A model generated the notes under the pieces. That model did no database searches. It was given only the letters and a program-made list of their open reading frames with translations, and was not told where the DNA came from. From contig NZ_LMPU01000001.1 in assembly GCF_001423945.1 (NCBI RefSeq), forward strand, positions 1,423,088 through 1,487,087: a DNA stretch of 64,000 nucleotides, given 5' to 3'. Every line of letters begins with the position of its first letter. The stretch's first letter is position 1. Below, one piece after another: positions 28,227-37,444 of this stretch. This stretch comes from Pedobacter sp. Leaf194. GTDB lineage: Bacteria; Bacteroidota; Bacteroidia; Sphingobacteriales; Sphingobacteriaceae. The position numbers and the translations under genes are program-made.

Positions 28227-28334
28227 TTAAACATGGTTGTGCCAGGCTTTAAAACTTTTTTTCAAATGTTTCAACGCTTCTATTAAAACGGCAAGTGCCC
28301 CAATTATTACGGTATATTTTTCAAAGCTGTTCAT
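28227..28334 (-). CDS. Possible 35-residue small membrane protein
   Basis: A short minus-strand frame starts at ATG 28334 and ends at TAA 28227, in the gap between the methylase and marC. It encodes MNSFEKYTVIIGALAVLIE followed by a basic, amphipathic tail (ALKHLKKSFKAWHNHV). The layout is one short hydrophobic helix with a positively charged end, as in many small bacterial membrane peptides. No ribosome site or exact promoter is seen, and I know of no family. It could be a chance frame. Confidence 0.35.
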   Translation of the reverse strand: MNSFEKYTVIIGALAVLIEALKHLKKSFKAWHNHV

Positions 28335-28384
28335 TTTAGCTTTATTGTTTAGATAAATATACTTAAATTTTGTTACAGATTAGC

Positions 28385-28966
28385 CTAAAGGCCTGTGTTG
28401 TTTCTGAATAGCTTAATGGCGATTGCCAATAAAATTACGCCGAAAGCCTTTCTCAAAATGTTTAAACCCGACTTACCGAAAAGCTTTTCGAGCCTGTTGG
28501 TGTTTTTTAGTACGAAATAAACAAAAAGTATGTTTAAAATTATGCCAACCAGGATATTCTGAGTGTGGTACTCTGTTTTTAATGATAGGAGGGTTGTCAT
28601 TGTTCCTGCGCCTGCAATCAACGGAAAAGCCAGGGGAACTATCGAAACTGTTTCAGGTGCTTCCTCTTTGAAAATTGTTAAGCCTAAAACCATTTCCATC
28701 GCTATAAAAAATATCACGAAGGAACCGGCAATGGCAAAAGATTCAACATCTAAGCCAATCACTTTTAGCAAAGATTCTCCCAAAAAGAGGAAAAGAATCA
28801 TAAGGCCTGCAGCAACAAGTGACGCTTTTTCTGATTCGATGTGGCCCGCTTTTCGGCGAAGCTCAATCACCACAGGTATAGCGCCTAAAATATCGATGAT
28901 GGCAAAAAGAACCATCGTAGTAGATAAAATCTCACTCAGGTTAAATTTCATAAAATCGAATTTCAT
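28385..28966 (-). CDS. MarC-family membrane protein
   Basis: The 193-residue protein has six hydrophobic helices and MarC signatures: IIDILGAIPVVIELRRK in the first helix, GSFVIFFIAMEMVLG, and VPLAFPLIAGAGTMTTLLSL in the centre. The family is common, but its function is still unknown; the early link to multiple antibiotic resistance was not upheld. It has its own -7 box just upstream and is a monocistronic minus-strand gene. Confidence 0.88.
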   Translation of the reverse strand: MKFDFMKFNLSEILSTTMVLFAIIDILGAIPVVIELRRKAGHIESEKASLVAAGLMILFLFLGESLLKVIGLDVESFAIAGSFVIFFIAMEMVLGLTIFKEEAPETVSIVPLAFPLIAGAGTMTTLLSLKTEYHTQNILVGIILNILFVYFVLKNTNRLEKLFGKSGLNILRKAFGVILLAIAIKLFRNNTGL

Positions 28967-28982
28967 AGGCCGGCAATTTTGA

Positions 28983-28990
28983 CAAAGGTA
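28983..28990 (-). promoter_or_regulatory. -7 box of marC
   Basis: TACCTTTG on the minus strand, 16 bases before the ATG at 28966. No matching -33 TTG at normal distance. Confidence 0.45.
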
Positions 28991-29029
28991 GAGGAATTTG
29001 ACTTAAATCCTTATTTATCAAATAATTTA

Positions 29030-30361
29030 TTAGAAATAGAATTGTGTTCTCAATGTTAACACATTATCTTTTCTGTCGGTTGTATAGTCAGAAATTTGGG
29101 TAGATTCATTCTTGATTACATCGTAATACAGTACAGCTTTAAAGTGGGTGTTGAAGTGATGCAGAAGACCGAACCCGAAGGTATCAAATCTTACATCGGC
29201 TGCAGATAGGCCGGCTGCAGAAGATACATTCATGCCTTTTACCTTGGTATTTGGGTCGTACCAATCGTATTTCAATATCAATTGGTTATCGGTACTGTTC
29301 AAGGTTTGTACAAAAGTTATGTATGCGCCATTAAAATTTCTGGTGTAATATGGTAGCGGCACTGCTTTATTATCAACAGGATAAGAGCCCGGCGTGGTTG
29401 AGGTTGTTGAGGTGCCGGTTTGCAGCCCCGTAATTACCTCAGCCCGAAATTCAGATTTCCAGCTTTTCGTGTTTGTCGACAGCTGAATATCAGCGCCGTA
29501 GTATCTTCTGGGGGCTACCTTATTTAGAGTAGAAGCTGATGAATCTTTAGACATAAACCAGTTTCCGTTTAACTTTTCCATCTTATAACTAACAGGCAAA
29601 CGATGATTTAGTCCGCCTTGCAGCGTACTAATACCACCAGCTATCGTAAACGATTTTAGCTTATATGGTTTGTGGCTCAACCTCATGATGAAATCCTTAC
29701 TGTTATCAAACTCCCCGGCTCCCGCTAAACCCTGGCCGTTATAAATTCCAAAATCTAACGAGATGTTTTTAAGGCGGGCATCTTTCCACCTGGGGTTCAA
29801 TGTAAAGGTAACGCCTAAATCGCGTTCGGTTTTCATTAAAATCTGCGACATTCGGCCGCGTTCCGGCGCCTCCCTTACCGATGAAGATAATTGTAGCTCA
29901 TTGCCAAAAGGACGACCAGATAAACCCAGTGTTACGGCAAGAATTTTCCATTTGTTTTCGTAATACCTTCCCCAAAAATCTCTAACGGACACGCCTTGCT
30001 CGGTGCCATCAAACTGAAGTACAAAGTATGTTGAAGGTGCTCCATCGTCAGTTAACAGCATATAATCTGCCCTTAACCGGCCTCTCCTTAGCCGGAAACG
30101 GTTATTGGTAAATTCGCCAAAGTTGCCACCTTGATATTCTGCCTGCGTTCCGTTTGTTTGGGCAACCTGAAATTGAGGTTGTAAGTAGCCACTAAAAGAT
30201 AACGAACCGTATTTTTTGGATATGATGAGCAAGTGATTAACCGTGGTCGAATCCATAACATCATTTATTGTTCTTTGCGCAAAGGCATTGGCTCCAACTA
30301 CGAATAGAAATAATGTTGAAACTATAAACTTGCTTTTTATGATTGCCTGAAAAAAATTCAT
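29030..30361 (-). CDS. Porin of the phosphate-selective O/P type
   Basis: The 443-residue protein has a signal peptide (cleavage after NAFAQ), then long beta-strand-rich sequence. Features remembered from OprO/OprP-like porins of Bacteroidota are YGSLSFSGYLQPQFQ, FRLRRGRLRADY, and a terminal strand VLTLRTQFYF ending in phenylalanine. It would form an outer membrane channel; phosphate selectivity is only a family name. A Bacteroidota promoter precedes it. It lies between marC and an amino acid permease gene, all on the minus strand. Confidence 0.82.
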   Translation of the reverse strand: MNFFQAIIKSKFIVSTLFLFVVGANAFAQRTINDVMDSTTVNHLLIISKKYGSLSFSGYLQPQFQVAQTNGTQAEYQGGNFGEFTNNRFRLRRGRLRADYMLLTDDGAPSTYFVLQFDGTEQGVSVRDFWGRYYENKWKILAVTLGLSGRPFGNELQLSSSVREAPERGRMSQILMKTERDLGVTFTLNPRWKDARLKNISLDFGIYNGQGLAGAGEFDNSKDFIMRLSHKPYKLKSFTIAGGISTLQGGLNHRLPVSYKMEKLNGNWFMSKDSSASTLNKVAPRRYYGADIQLSTNTKSWKSEFRAEVITGLQTGTSTTSTTPGSYPVDNKAVPLPYYTRNFNGAYITFVQTLNSTDNQLILKYDWYDPNTKVKGMNVSSAAGLSAADVRFDTFGFGLLHHFNTHFKAVLYYDVIKNESTQISDYTTDRKDNVLTLRTQFYF

Positions 30362-30376
30362 CGGTTACGTTTTGTG

Positions 30377-30410
30377 CAAAGGTAATTTATTAACAATTAT
30401 TTAACACAAA
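30377..30410 (-). promoter_or_regulatory. Promoter of the porin gene
   Basis: Minus strand: TTTG at 30410-30407 and TACCTTTG at 30384-30377, spacer 22 bases, within the 17-23 range for Bacteroidota. The box ends 15 bases before the ATG. Confidence 0.5.
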
Positions 30411-30438
30411 AAAAAGCCCTGCGTTTTTCGCAGGGCTT
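30405..30438 (-). terminator. Terminator of the permease gene
   Basis: AAGCCCTGCG (30414-30423) pairs perfectly with CGCAGGGCTT (30429-30438); on the minus strand the stem is followed by a T run of nine. It ends the permease transcript and overlaps the -33 region of the porin promoter. Confidence 0.92.
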
Positions 30439-30459
30439 AAAATATTTCGGTCAAAAATA

Positions 30460-31980
30460 CTAATCTAATATTTCTGGTTTTGGAGGGTCAGTTGGGTGAA
30501 CACCTTTGCCTGTTTTACCTAAAACGGAGTGCTTAGCACTGTATCCAAAGTAGATTATGAAACCTAAAGCTAACCAGCCAAACAGCCTTAACCAATTTGT
30601 CCAGCCTAGGCCAAGAATCATCAGTCCGCATGCAAGCACACCCAAAACCGGTATTAATGGCACCCAAGGTGTTTTAAACTGACGAGGAAGATCAGGATCT
30701 GTTTTTCTTAAAATAATAACAGCGATACATACCAGCATAAATGCAAATAGGGTACCGATACTTGTCATATCTCCAACAACATCACCAGGAATAAAGGCAG
30801 CAAACAAGCCCACAATAACTAAAATTACGAGGTTGGCTTTGTATGGTGTTTTAAATTTTGGATGTAAATCGCTAAACATTTTAGGCAATAAACCATCTTT
30901 ACTCATCGAATAAAATACGCGGCTCTGGCCCAATAACATCACTAATATTACTGAAGAGAAACCAGCTAAAATTGCAACGGTAACCAGTTTAGCAAGCCAG
31001 CCATAACCGGTCATATATTCACTTATTGCGGCAACCACAGAAGCTTCGCCACCTTTCGTTCTAAAAAACTCTACCGGTGCAATACCTGTTAAAACGTGTG
31101 CAAAAAGGATGTAAAGAATAGTACAAACCGCCAATGAGCCTAAAATTCCTATTGGCATTGCTGTTTTTGGATTTTTAGTTTCCTGAGCAGCCGTACTTAC
31201 TGCATCAAATCCGATGAAGGCAAAAAATACCGTTCCAGCGGCCCCGACTACGCCCCAGAAGCCACCAAAACTATGACTGATACCTGCATGATCGACATAT
31301 GTTGTGGCAGGTGGAATATATGGATGGTGGTTGGCTTCATGAATGAAACCCCAACCCAATACAATGATTAAAATTACGATGGCAACTTTCGTAATAACAA
31401 TAACGCCATTTACGAAGGCAGATTCAGAAGTTCCTTTTATAAGCAATAAGCTCAAAATACCAACGATAAACAACGCAGGTAAGTTCATGATTCCATTAAC
31501 CGTTCCATCAGGGTGTGATTGAAAAGGCGAGTGGCACCATTCATAAGGTATTGGAGCCACATGGAGCACCTCGACCAGTAATTTGTTTAAATATTCGCTC
31601 CAGGCAATACCTACGGTAGCGGCACCAACAGCATATTCTAATACTAAATCCCAGCCAATTACCCAAGCCATCAACTCGCCCATGGTTGCGTAGGTATATG
31701 TATACGCACTACCCGAAATTGGGATAGATGATGATAATTCAGCGTAACATAAGCCAGCTAATGCGCAGCCGATAGCGGCAATAATGAAACCGATTGTAAC
31801 TGATGGTCCGGCATTTTGAGCGGCTGCAGCTGCAGTACGAACGAATAAACCAGCACCAATAATAGCTCCAACACCCAGTGCTACTAATGCTCCGGCACTA
31901 AGTGTACGCTTTAAGCCTTTGCCAGAATCTCCTGCTTCTTCAAGCAACAAATGCATCGGCTTTTTAGAAAATAAACCCAT
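30460..31980 (-). CDS. APC-family amino acid permease (cationic type)
   Basis: The 506-residue protein has about 12-14 helices. GVGAIIGAGLFVRTAAAAAQNAGP forms the first-helix substrate loop, SGSAYTYTYATMGELMAWVIGWDLVLEYAVG the third helix, and FFAFIGFDAVSTAAQETKNP the sixth. These are hallmarks of the cationic amino acid transporter subgroup. It probably takes up amino acids into the cytoplasm. It resembles the cut-off permease at 1-1236 and is 115 bases from the pyrophosphatase gene, on the same strand but separated by a terminator. Confidence 0.88.
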   Translation of the reverse strand: MGLFSKKPMHLLLEEAGDSGKGLKRTLSAGALVALGVGAIIGAGLFVRTAAAAAQNAGPSVTIGFIIAAIGCALAGLCYAELSSSIPISGSAYTYTYATMGELMAWVIGWDLVLEYAVGAATVGIAWSEYLNKLLVEVLHVAPIPYEWCHSPFQSHPDGTVNGIMNLPALFIVGILSLLLIKGTSESAFVNGVIVITKVAIVILIIVLGWGFIHEANHHPYIPPATTYVDHAGISHSFGGFWGVVGAAGTVFFAFIGFDAVSTAAQETKNPKTAMPIGILGSLAVCTILYILFAHVLTGIAPVEFFRTKGGEASVVAAISEYMTGYGWLAKLVTVAILAGFSSVILVMLLGQSRVFYSMSKDGLLPKMFSDLHPKFKTPYKANLVILVIVGLFAAFIPGDVVGDMTSIGTLFAFMLVCIAVIILRKTDPDLPRQFKTPWVPLIPVLGVLACGLMILGLGWTNWLRLFGWLALGFIIYFGYSAKHSVLGKTGKGVHPTDPPKPEILD

Positions 31981-32033
31981 ATTATAGTTTTGTTTAGATT
32001 AATTCAGTTCCAAACGTAATTAAAAATTACGGA

Positions 32034-32067
32034 AAAATAAAAGGGATTTTGGTTAAAAATCCCTTTT
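32034..32067 (-). terminator. Terminator of the pyrophosphatase gene
   Basis: AAAAGGGATTTT (32039-32050) pairs with AAAATCCCTTTT (32056-32067), followed on the minus strand by TTATTTTTCC. It separates hppA from the downstream permease. Confidence 0.85.
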
Positions 32068-32094
32068 AATGGTATTATATCTTAGTTTTTACAA

Positions 32095-34341
32095 CTAATG
32101 CGTGAGCGTGTCGGTTGTATTTACCAAAGTATCAATAATTACTTTACCTGAAGCATCCGTTTTTTGCTGAATCCTGATTTCTTTGCGAACTTCCTGACGT
32201 TGCTCCCCTGCTACTGCCTTAACAGCGATGTATGGAGCAATAACAAGTGAAACGATAGACATTAATTTGATTAAAATGTTCATCGAAGGACCAGATGTGT
32301 CTTTAAAAGGATCGCCAACCGTATCTCCGGTAACGGAAGCCTTGTGTGGTTCGGATTTTTTGTAAAACATTTCGCCATTAATCATTACACCTTGTTCGAA
32401 TGATTTTTTGGCGTTATCCCAGGCACCACCTGCATTACTCTGAAAAATTCCCATTAACACGCCTGTAACGGTAACGCCGGCCAATAAGCCACCTAAAACT
32501 TCTGGTCCGAAGGTGAAACCAATAACTATAGGTGTAATTAATGCGATAGCACCCGGCATCATCATTTCACGGATAGAAGCTTTTGTTGAAATGGCAACGC
32601 ATTTTTCATATTCAGGTTTCGCCTTGTATTCCATTATGCCCGGAATTTCCCTAAACTGGCGTCGAACTTCCTGCACCATATCCATTGCTGCTTTACCTAC
32701 TGCCTGAATGCACAATGCCGAGAAAATAAAAGGAATCATGCCCCCAACAAATAAGCCAGCCAGAACTGGTGCTTTGTAAATATCAATTGCAGTAATGCCT
32801 GCAATACCTACAAAAGCCGCGAATAACGCTAATGAAGTTAGCGCTGCCGAGGCAATTGCAAATCCTTTCCCAGTAGCTGCAGTTGTATTGCCAACGGCAT
32901 CTAAATTATCTGTACGCTCACGAACTTCGGGTGGAAGCTGGCTCATTTCTGCAATCCCGCCTGCGTTATCGGCAATTGGTCCGAAGGCATCAATTGCGAG
33001 TTGCATTGCCGTAGTCGCCATCATGCCGGCGGCAGCTATCGCAACACCGTACAATCCTGCAAAATGATACGATGCCATAATTCCACCTGCTAAAACCAGA
33101 ATTGGAATCACGGTAGATTTCATACCAACAGATAAACCGGCAATAATATTAGTAGCATGGCCTGTTGAAGATTGCTGAATAATTGAATTTACCGGTCCTT
33201 TGCCCATTGCGGTAAAGTACTCTGTTACCACACTCATTATTGTGCCTACAACCAGGCCCACTATGATGGCATAAAATACATTTATACTCGAAAACTCATA
33301 TCCCCGAAGGTTTAAAGTTTCTGGCAGCATCCATTTAACAATAAAATATGATGAAACCGCAGTTATAATTATTGAAGACCAGTTTCCTAAGTTTAATGCA
33401 TTCTGCACATTTGATTTTTCGTCCTTAATAGTTACGAACCAAGTACCGATGATTGAGAAGATAATGCCCAATCCACAAATTACCATTGGCAACAGGATAG
33501 GAGACATGCCGCCGAATTTATCGACAACAGTAATTTCTTGTCCTAAAACCATGGTAGCAAGAATAGTGGCAACATACGATCCAAATAAATCGGCGCCCAT
33601 GCCGGCTACATCACCCACATTATCGCCTACATTATCAGCAATAGTGGCAGGATTTCGAACATCATCTTCCGGAATTCCAGCCTCAACCTTACCTACTAAG
33701 TCGGCGCCAACATCGGCTGCTTTTGTATATATGCCACCGCCCACACGGGCGAACAATGCAATAGATTCGGCACCTAGTGAGAAGCCTGTTAAAACTTCAA
33801 TAGCGGTTCTCATTTCTACGCTATTTGCATTAGTTACATGAAATATTTGTAGAAAGGCAATAAATAATCCTCCCAAACCTAAAACAGCGAGCCCGGCAAC
33901 ACCTAAACCCATAACTGTACCACCTGTAAAAGAAACTTTTAGTGCCTGCTTAAGGCTGGTTCTGGCGGCTTGCGTTGTTCTCACATTTGCTTTTGTGGCG
34001 GCTTTCATGCCGATATATCCCGCTGAAGCGGAAAAAACTGCTCCAATGATAAAAGAGATGGAAATGATCCAGCTGGAGTGCATTGGTACTCCCTTAATTT
34101 CAGTTATCGTTCCTGAATAGGCCAGCAACGCCGCCGTAAAAACTGCAAAAATACTTAAAACCCGCCATTCAGCTTTTAAAAAAGCCATAGCGCCGTCGGC
34201 AATGTATCCCGCAAGTTCCTGCATTTTTTCGTCGCCCGCATCTTGCTTACTCACCCAGGCGCTTTTAATCAGCATCACAATAATTCCAACAAGGCCAAGT
34301 GCAGGAATAGCATAAATTAAATTGTTTTGTAAAAAGTCCAT
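32095..34341 (-). CDS. hppA: K+-dependent membrane pyrophosphatase (ion pump)
   Basis: The 748-residue protein has about 16 helices and the mPPase active-site motifs: [11 protein letters not shown] at 210-220 and [18 protein letters not shown] at 236-253. It couples pyrophosphate hydrolysis to ion pumping at the inner membrane. [10 protein letters not shown] has alanine where K+-independent enzymes carry lysine, so activity should need potassium. The helix-6 position that holds the gate glutamate in Na+-pumps (DLFESY) is glycine here (DLFGSY), while helix 5 has an extra glutamate, E192, in [14 protein letters not shown]. This is the pattern I recall for the proton-pumping Flavobacterium-type clade, so the pumped ion is uncertain. 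The C-terminus has a 45-residue hydrophilic extension. Confidence 0.94.
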   Translation of the reverse strand: MDFLQNNLIYAIPALGLVGIIVMLIKSAWVSKQDAGDEKMQELAGYIADGAMAFLKAEWRVLSIFAVFTAALLAYSGTITEIKGVPMHSSWIISISFIIGAVFSASAGYIGMKAATKANVRTTQAARTSLKQALKVSFTGGTVMGLGVAGLAVLGLGGLFIAFLQIFHVTNANSVEMRTAIEVLTGFSLGAESIALFARVGGGIYTKAADVGADLVGKVEAGIPEDDVRNPATIADNVGDNVGDVAGMGADLFGSYVATILATMVLGQEITVVDKFGGMSPILLPMVICGLGIIFSIIGTWFVTIKDEKSNVQNALNLGNWSSIIITAVSSYFIVKWMLPETLNLRGYEFSSINVFYAIIVGLVVGTIMSVVTEYFTAMGKGPVNSIIQQSSTGHATNIIAGLSVGMKSTVIPILVLAGGIMASYHFAGLYGVAIAAAGMMATTAMQLAIDAFGPIADNAGGIAEMSQLPPEVRERTDNLDAVGNTTAATGKGFAIASAALTSLALFAAFVGIAGITAIDIYKAPVLAGLFVGGMIPFIFSALCIQAVGKAAMDMVQEVRRQFREIPGIMEYKAKPEYEKCVAISTKASIREMMMPGAIALITPIVIGFTFGPEVLGGLLAGVTVTGVLMGIFQSNAGGAWDNAKKSFEQGVMINGEMFYKKSEPHKASVTGDTVGDPFKDTSGPSMNILIKLMSIVSLVIAPYIAVKAVAGEQRQEVRKEIRIQQKTDASGKVIIDTLVNTTDTLTH

Positions 34342-34603
34342 AGTTGATATTTGGTTTTTGATTTATTTGTTCAACGTTCTGTTGCTCATATCTTATAAGT
34401 ATGGTTAGTACTTAATTAAAGAACATTGATTTTTTGATTTTGGTTATTAGTTTAGCAATATAATAAAATAATTTTCTACTGATCAACAGGTAAAAGAAAA
34501 TTAACATCACTGCTAAATATTTTTTTATTCGATTAAAATAATACAGTACAAGTCGCCACGAATTGTTTTTTTTAAATAAATTAGCCACAAACTAAACTTA
34601 ATT

Positions 34604-36016
34604 ATGGAGAAAGAACCACAGGACAATGCTTTTAAAAGAGCACTTGGCCTTTTTGATGGTACAATGCTGGTCGTTGGGTCGATGATTGGCTCAGGTATTT
34701 TTATTGTTAGTGCAGACATAACCAGGCAGGTTGGCTCGGCTGGGTGGCTAATTTTGATTTGGGTTTTAACAGCCGTGGTTACCATGATTGCAGCTGTAAG
34801 TTATGGCGAACTGAGTGCCATGTTTCCGAAGGCTGGTGGTCAGTACGTTTATTTAAAAGAGGCATATAATAAGCTTATCGCTTTTTTATACGGATGGAGT
34901 TTCTTCGCGGTTATACAAACAGGAACTATCGCCGCTGTTGGCGTAGCTTTCTCAAAATTTGCAGCCTATTTATACGCACCGCTAAGCGATAAAAATATTT
35001 TATATGATGCGGGCAGCTTCAAACTAAATGCCGCCCAACTGGTATCAATTGCGACTATAATTCTATTAACCTACATAAACAGTAAAGGCGTAAAGGATAG
35101 TAAAATTCTTCAAACCATATTAACAATTATTAAAATACTCTCGCTCTTTGGCTTAATTATTTTCGGTTTCAGTTTGGCCGCTAATGCGGAAATCTGGCAT
35201 GCTAACTGGGCCGATGCCTGGTCTACACGTTCATTTGATCCAAAAGCGGGCGTTTGGACCGACGTAGCAGGAAAAGCTTTGCTTTCAGGTATTGCCGCGG
35301 CTATGGTTGGTTCATTATTCAGCAGCGACGCATGGAACGGGGTAACTTTTATTGCCGGTGAAATCAGAAATCCTGAACGCAACGTTGGTTTAAGCTTATT
35401 TTTAGGAACTTTTATCGTTAGCGTCATTTATATACTTGCAAACCTGATGTACCTGGCTGTTTTGCCGTTACAGGAAATTGCAACCGCGGCGGATGATCGG
35501 GTGGCTGTAGCTGCGGCACAACCAATTTTCGGAAGTATCGGTACATATATAATCGCCATTATGATCATGATCTCGACTTTCGCCTGCAATAATGGATTAA
35601 TTATGGCTGGCGCACGCGTGTATTACACAATGGCAAAAGATGGATTGTTTTTCAAGAAAGCGGCAGTTTTAAATAAAGCAAGTGTTCCGAGCTGGGCACT
35701 TTGGGCGCAATGTGTTTGGGCTTCGGCATTGTGTTTAACAGGTAAATATGGAGATTTGCTGGATTTCGTTATCATTATCGTAATGATCTTTTACATCCTT
35801 ACCATTTATGGAATTTTCATTCTCCGTAAATCTCAACCCAATACCGAAAGGCCATATAAGGCTTTCGGTTATCCAGTGTTGCCAGCATTTTATATTTTAG
35901 TGGCTATCGCAATTTGCATTGGCTTATTAGTTTTCAAAACCAGTACATGTGGCTGGGGCGTAGCCATTATGCTGGCGGGCGTACCAATATATTACCTAAC
36001 AAAACCTAAAGAATAA
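34604..36016 (+). CDS. APC-family amino acid permease (LAT-like)
   Basis: The 470-residue protein has 12 helices and the APC signatures VVGSMIGSGIFIVSADI in helix 1, SYGELSAMFPKAGGQYVYLKEAYN, and LFSSDAWNGVTFIAGEIRNPERN in helix 6. The latter resembles L-type (LAT/SteT-like) amino acid exchangers more than the cationic group. Substrate unknown. It is divergent from the pyrophosphatase gene, with 262 AT-rich bases between them that must hold both promoters. Confidence 0.88.
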   Translation: MEKEPQDNAFKRALGLFDGTMLVVGSMIGSGIFIVSADITRQVGSAGWLILIWVLTAVVTMIAAVSYGELSAMFPKAGGQYVYLKEAYNKLIAFLYGWSFFAVIQTGTIAAVGVAFSKFAAYLYAPLSDKNILYDAGSFKLNAAQLVSIATIILLTYINSKGVKDSKILQTILTIIKILSLFGLIIFGFSLAANAEIWHANWADAWSTRSFDPKAGVWTDVAGKALLSGIAAAMVGSLFSSDAWNGVTFIAGEIRNPERNVGLSLFLGTFIVSVIYILANLMYLAVLPLQEIATAADDRVAVAAAQPIFGSIGTYIIAIMIMISTFACNNGLIMAGARVYYTMAKDGLFFKKAAVLNKASVPSWALWAQCVWASALCLTGKYGDLLDFVIIIVMIFYILTIYGIFILRKSQPNTERPYKAFGYPVLPAFYILVAIAICIGLLVFKTSTCGWGVAIMLAGVPIYYLTKPKE

Positions 36017-36028
36017 TCGTAATGGATT

Positions 36029-36059
36029 AACGCCCGAACCTGATTCGGGCGTTGTTTTT
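36029..36059 (+). terminator. Terminator after the LAT-like permease
   Basis: AACGCCCGAA (36029-36038) pairs with TTCGGGCGTT (36044-36053) around CCTGA; GTTTTT follows. Confidence 0.92.
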
Positions 36060-36139
36060 ATGTAACGTTTTGTTTTCCCGTTAATTATTTGGTTTTTGTA
36101 ATCTCTGATGGCTTTATCGATAACTTAATAGTATTTGTG

Positions 36140-36147
36140 TATTTTTG
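36140..36147 (+). promoter_or_regulatory. -7 box of the YhcC-like gene
   Basis: TATTTTTG ends six bases before the chosen ATG at 36154. A longer frame would start with TTG 36145 inside this box. No proper -33 TTG is found. Confidence 0.5.
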
Positions 36148-36153
36148 CGAACA

Positions 36154-37101
36154 ATGGGAACACAGGTAGATTTAGGTATAAAAGGCTATAACAATTACGG
36201 AACACATTTGCGTGAAAAATATAACGGTCAGCGGGTTTTTAAAACGATCGTTGATGGAGGTTTTACATGCCCAAACCGTGACGGCAGTAAGGGTTATGGT
36301 GGATGTACATATTGCAATGTAGATTCTTTTACGCCTGAAATTTCCCGCAAAATGCCTACCATCCGCGAGCAGCTGGAAAAAGGTATGGAGCGTGGCAAGA
36401 ATTTCTATAAGGCAGATAAGTTTATCGTTTATTTTCAACCTAATACCAATACTTACGCCCCCGTACATTACCTCAAAATGATGTATGATGAGGCCCTTTC
36501 GGTAAATCCAGATGATGTGGTTGGTTTTTCTGTAGGCACACGGCCTGATTGTATTGATGCTGAAAAAGTTGCCTTATTAGAAAGTTATACGGATAGGTAT
36601 GATGTGGATTTGGAAATGGGGATGGAATCTATTTATGATGAGACCTTGAACCAAATTAACAGAGGTTGCAGTCATGGTGAATTTGTAGAAGCAGTAAAAC
36701 TACTTGAAAACAGTAAACTTGAATTGTGTGTGCACACAATTTTCGGTTTCCCTTGGGAAACAAGGGAGATGATGCTCAATTACATTCACGAAATTAATCG
36801 GTTTCCTCAAATTAAGTTTGTAAAATTTCACCACTTGCACATTGTAGAGGGTTCGATAATGGGCGTTAAGTATAAAAAGGAGCCTTTCAAACTTTTTTCC
36901 TTAGAGGAATATACCGACTTGCTGTGTGAGTTGATTCCATTGCTGCGTCCAGATATTGTGATCCAAAGACTTTTCGGTATTTCTGATTGGGATTTGCTAA
37001 TTGCGCCAAACTGGGGCTTAAATAAATCTTCAATTCAAACTTATATCGACAAAGAAATAGAAAAACGAGGTGTTGTGCAGGGTTCTGCTTATTTTCAATA
37101 A
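36154..37101 (+). CDS. YhcC/TIGR01212-family radical SAM protein
   Basis: The 315-residue protein binds a 4Fe-4S cluster through C39, C51 and C54 (C-x11-C-x2-C), the wide spacing typical of the YhcC group. Supporting segments are VYFQPNTNTYAP, GFSVGTRPDCI, LEMGMES and GFPWET. The family makes deoxyadenosyl radicals from SAM, but its substrate is not established. ATG 36154 is chosen over TTG 36145, which is part of the promoter. It is a single-gene unit with a weak terminator. Confidence 0.88.
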   Translation: MGTQVDLGIKGYNNYGTHLREKYNGQRVFKTIVDGGFTCPNRDGSKGYGGCTYCNVDSFTPEISRKMPTIREQLEKGMERGKNFYKADKFIVYFQPNTNTYAPVHYLKMMYDEALSVNPDDVVGFSVGTRPDCIDAEKVALLESYTDRYDVDLEMGMESIYDETLNQINRGCSHGEFVEAVKLLENSKLELCVHTIFGFPWETREMMLNYIHEINRFPQIKFVKFHHLHIVEGSIMGVKYKKEPFKLFSLEEYTDLLCELIPLLRPDIVIQRLFGISDWDLLIAPNWGLNKSSIQTYIDKEIEKRGVVQGSAYFQ

Positions 37102-37444
37102 AAACTAAAAAAAATACATATTTTTTCAAAAAACCTTCCAAATTTGGGAGGCTTTTTGTTTTTAGCTTGATTTTTTTGATAATATTCCAGAAAACTCAGC
37201 TAAAATTCTACAATTCATCTAATTCGATACATTTTCTTTTTGGTAAAAAAGCGCTAAATGTTTGGCAGTTTTTTTTGTCTATGGTATTTTTTAATCGATT
37301 TTTAGCTCCATTTCGTAAAAATTAATAGTTTTTATTAGAATATTTCTATTTAATGGTGTAAAAATTACAATAAGTCGTATTTTTAGGCAAATAAAATCAG
37401 AAAATCAAAACTATTTAATAAACCAAACAAATAAACTTAAAAAC
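37102..37444. other. Intergenic region before amt
   Basis: 343 very AT-rich bases. The first 60 hold the terminator of the upstream gene; the rest is probably the amt control region. TATTTTTAG near 37378 looks like a -7 box with one inserted base, about 60 bases before the amt start. I see no other ordered element. Confidence 0.45.
37134..37162 (+). terminator. Terminator after the YhcC-like gene
   Basis: CCTTCC (37134-37139) pairs with GGGAGG (37146-37151), one T-G pair, then a T-rich tail broken by one G. The stem is short. Confidence 0.6.

Noticed and set aside
33449..33841. 130-codon frame opposite the pyrophosphatase gene
   Set aside because: Antisense shadow of a strongly conserved membrane protein; rich in Ala, Pro, Ser and Thr as expected from reversed hydrophobic codons.
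37262..37285. Sigma-54-like promoter (GGCAG then TTTTGT) upstream of amt
   Set aside because: The GG and the second element are 11 bases apart instead of 10, and the second element is GT rather than GC; the T run makes the match likely by chance.
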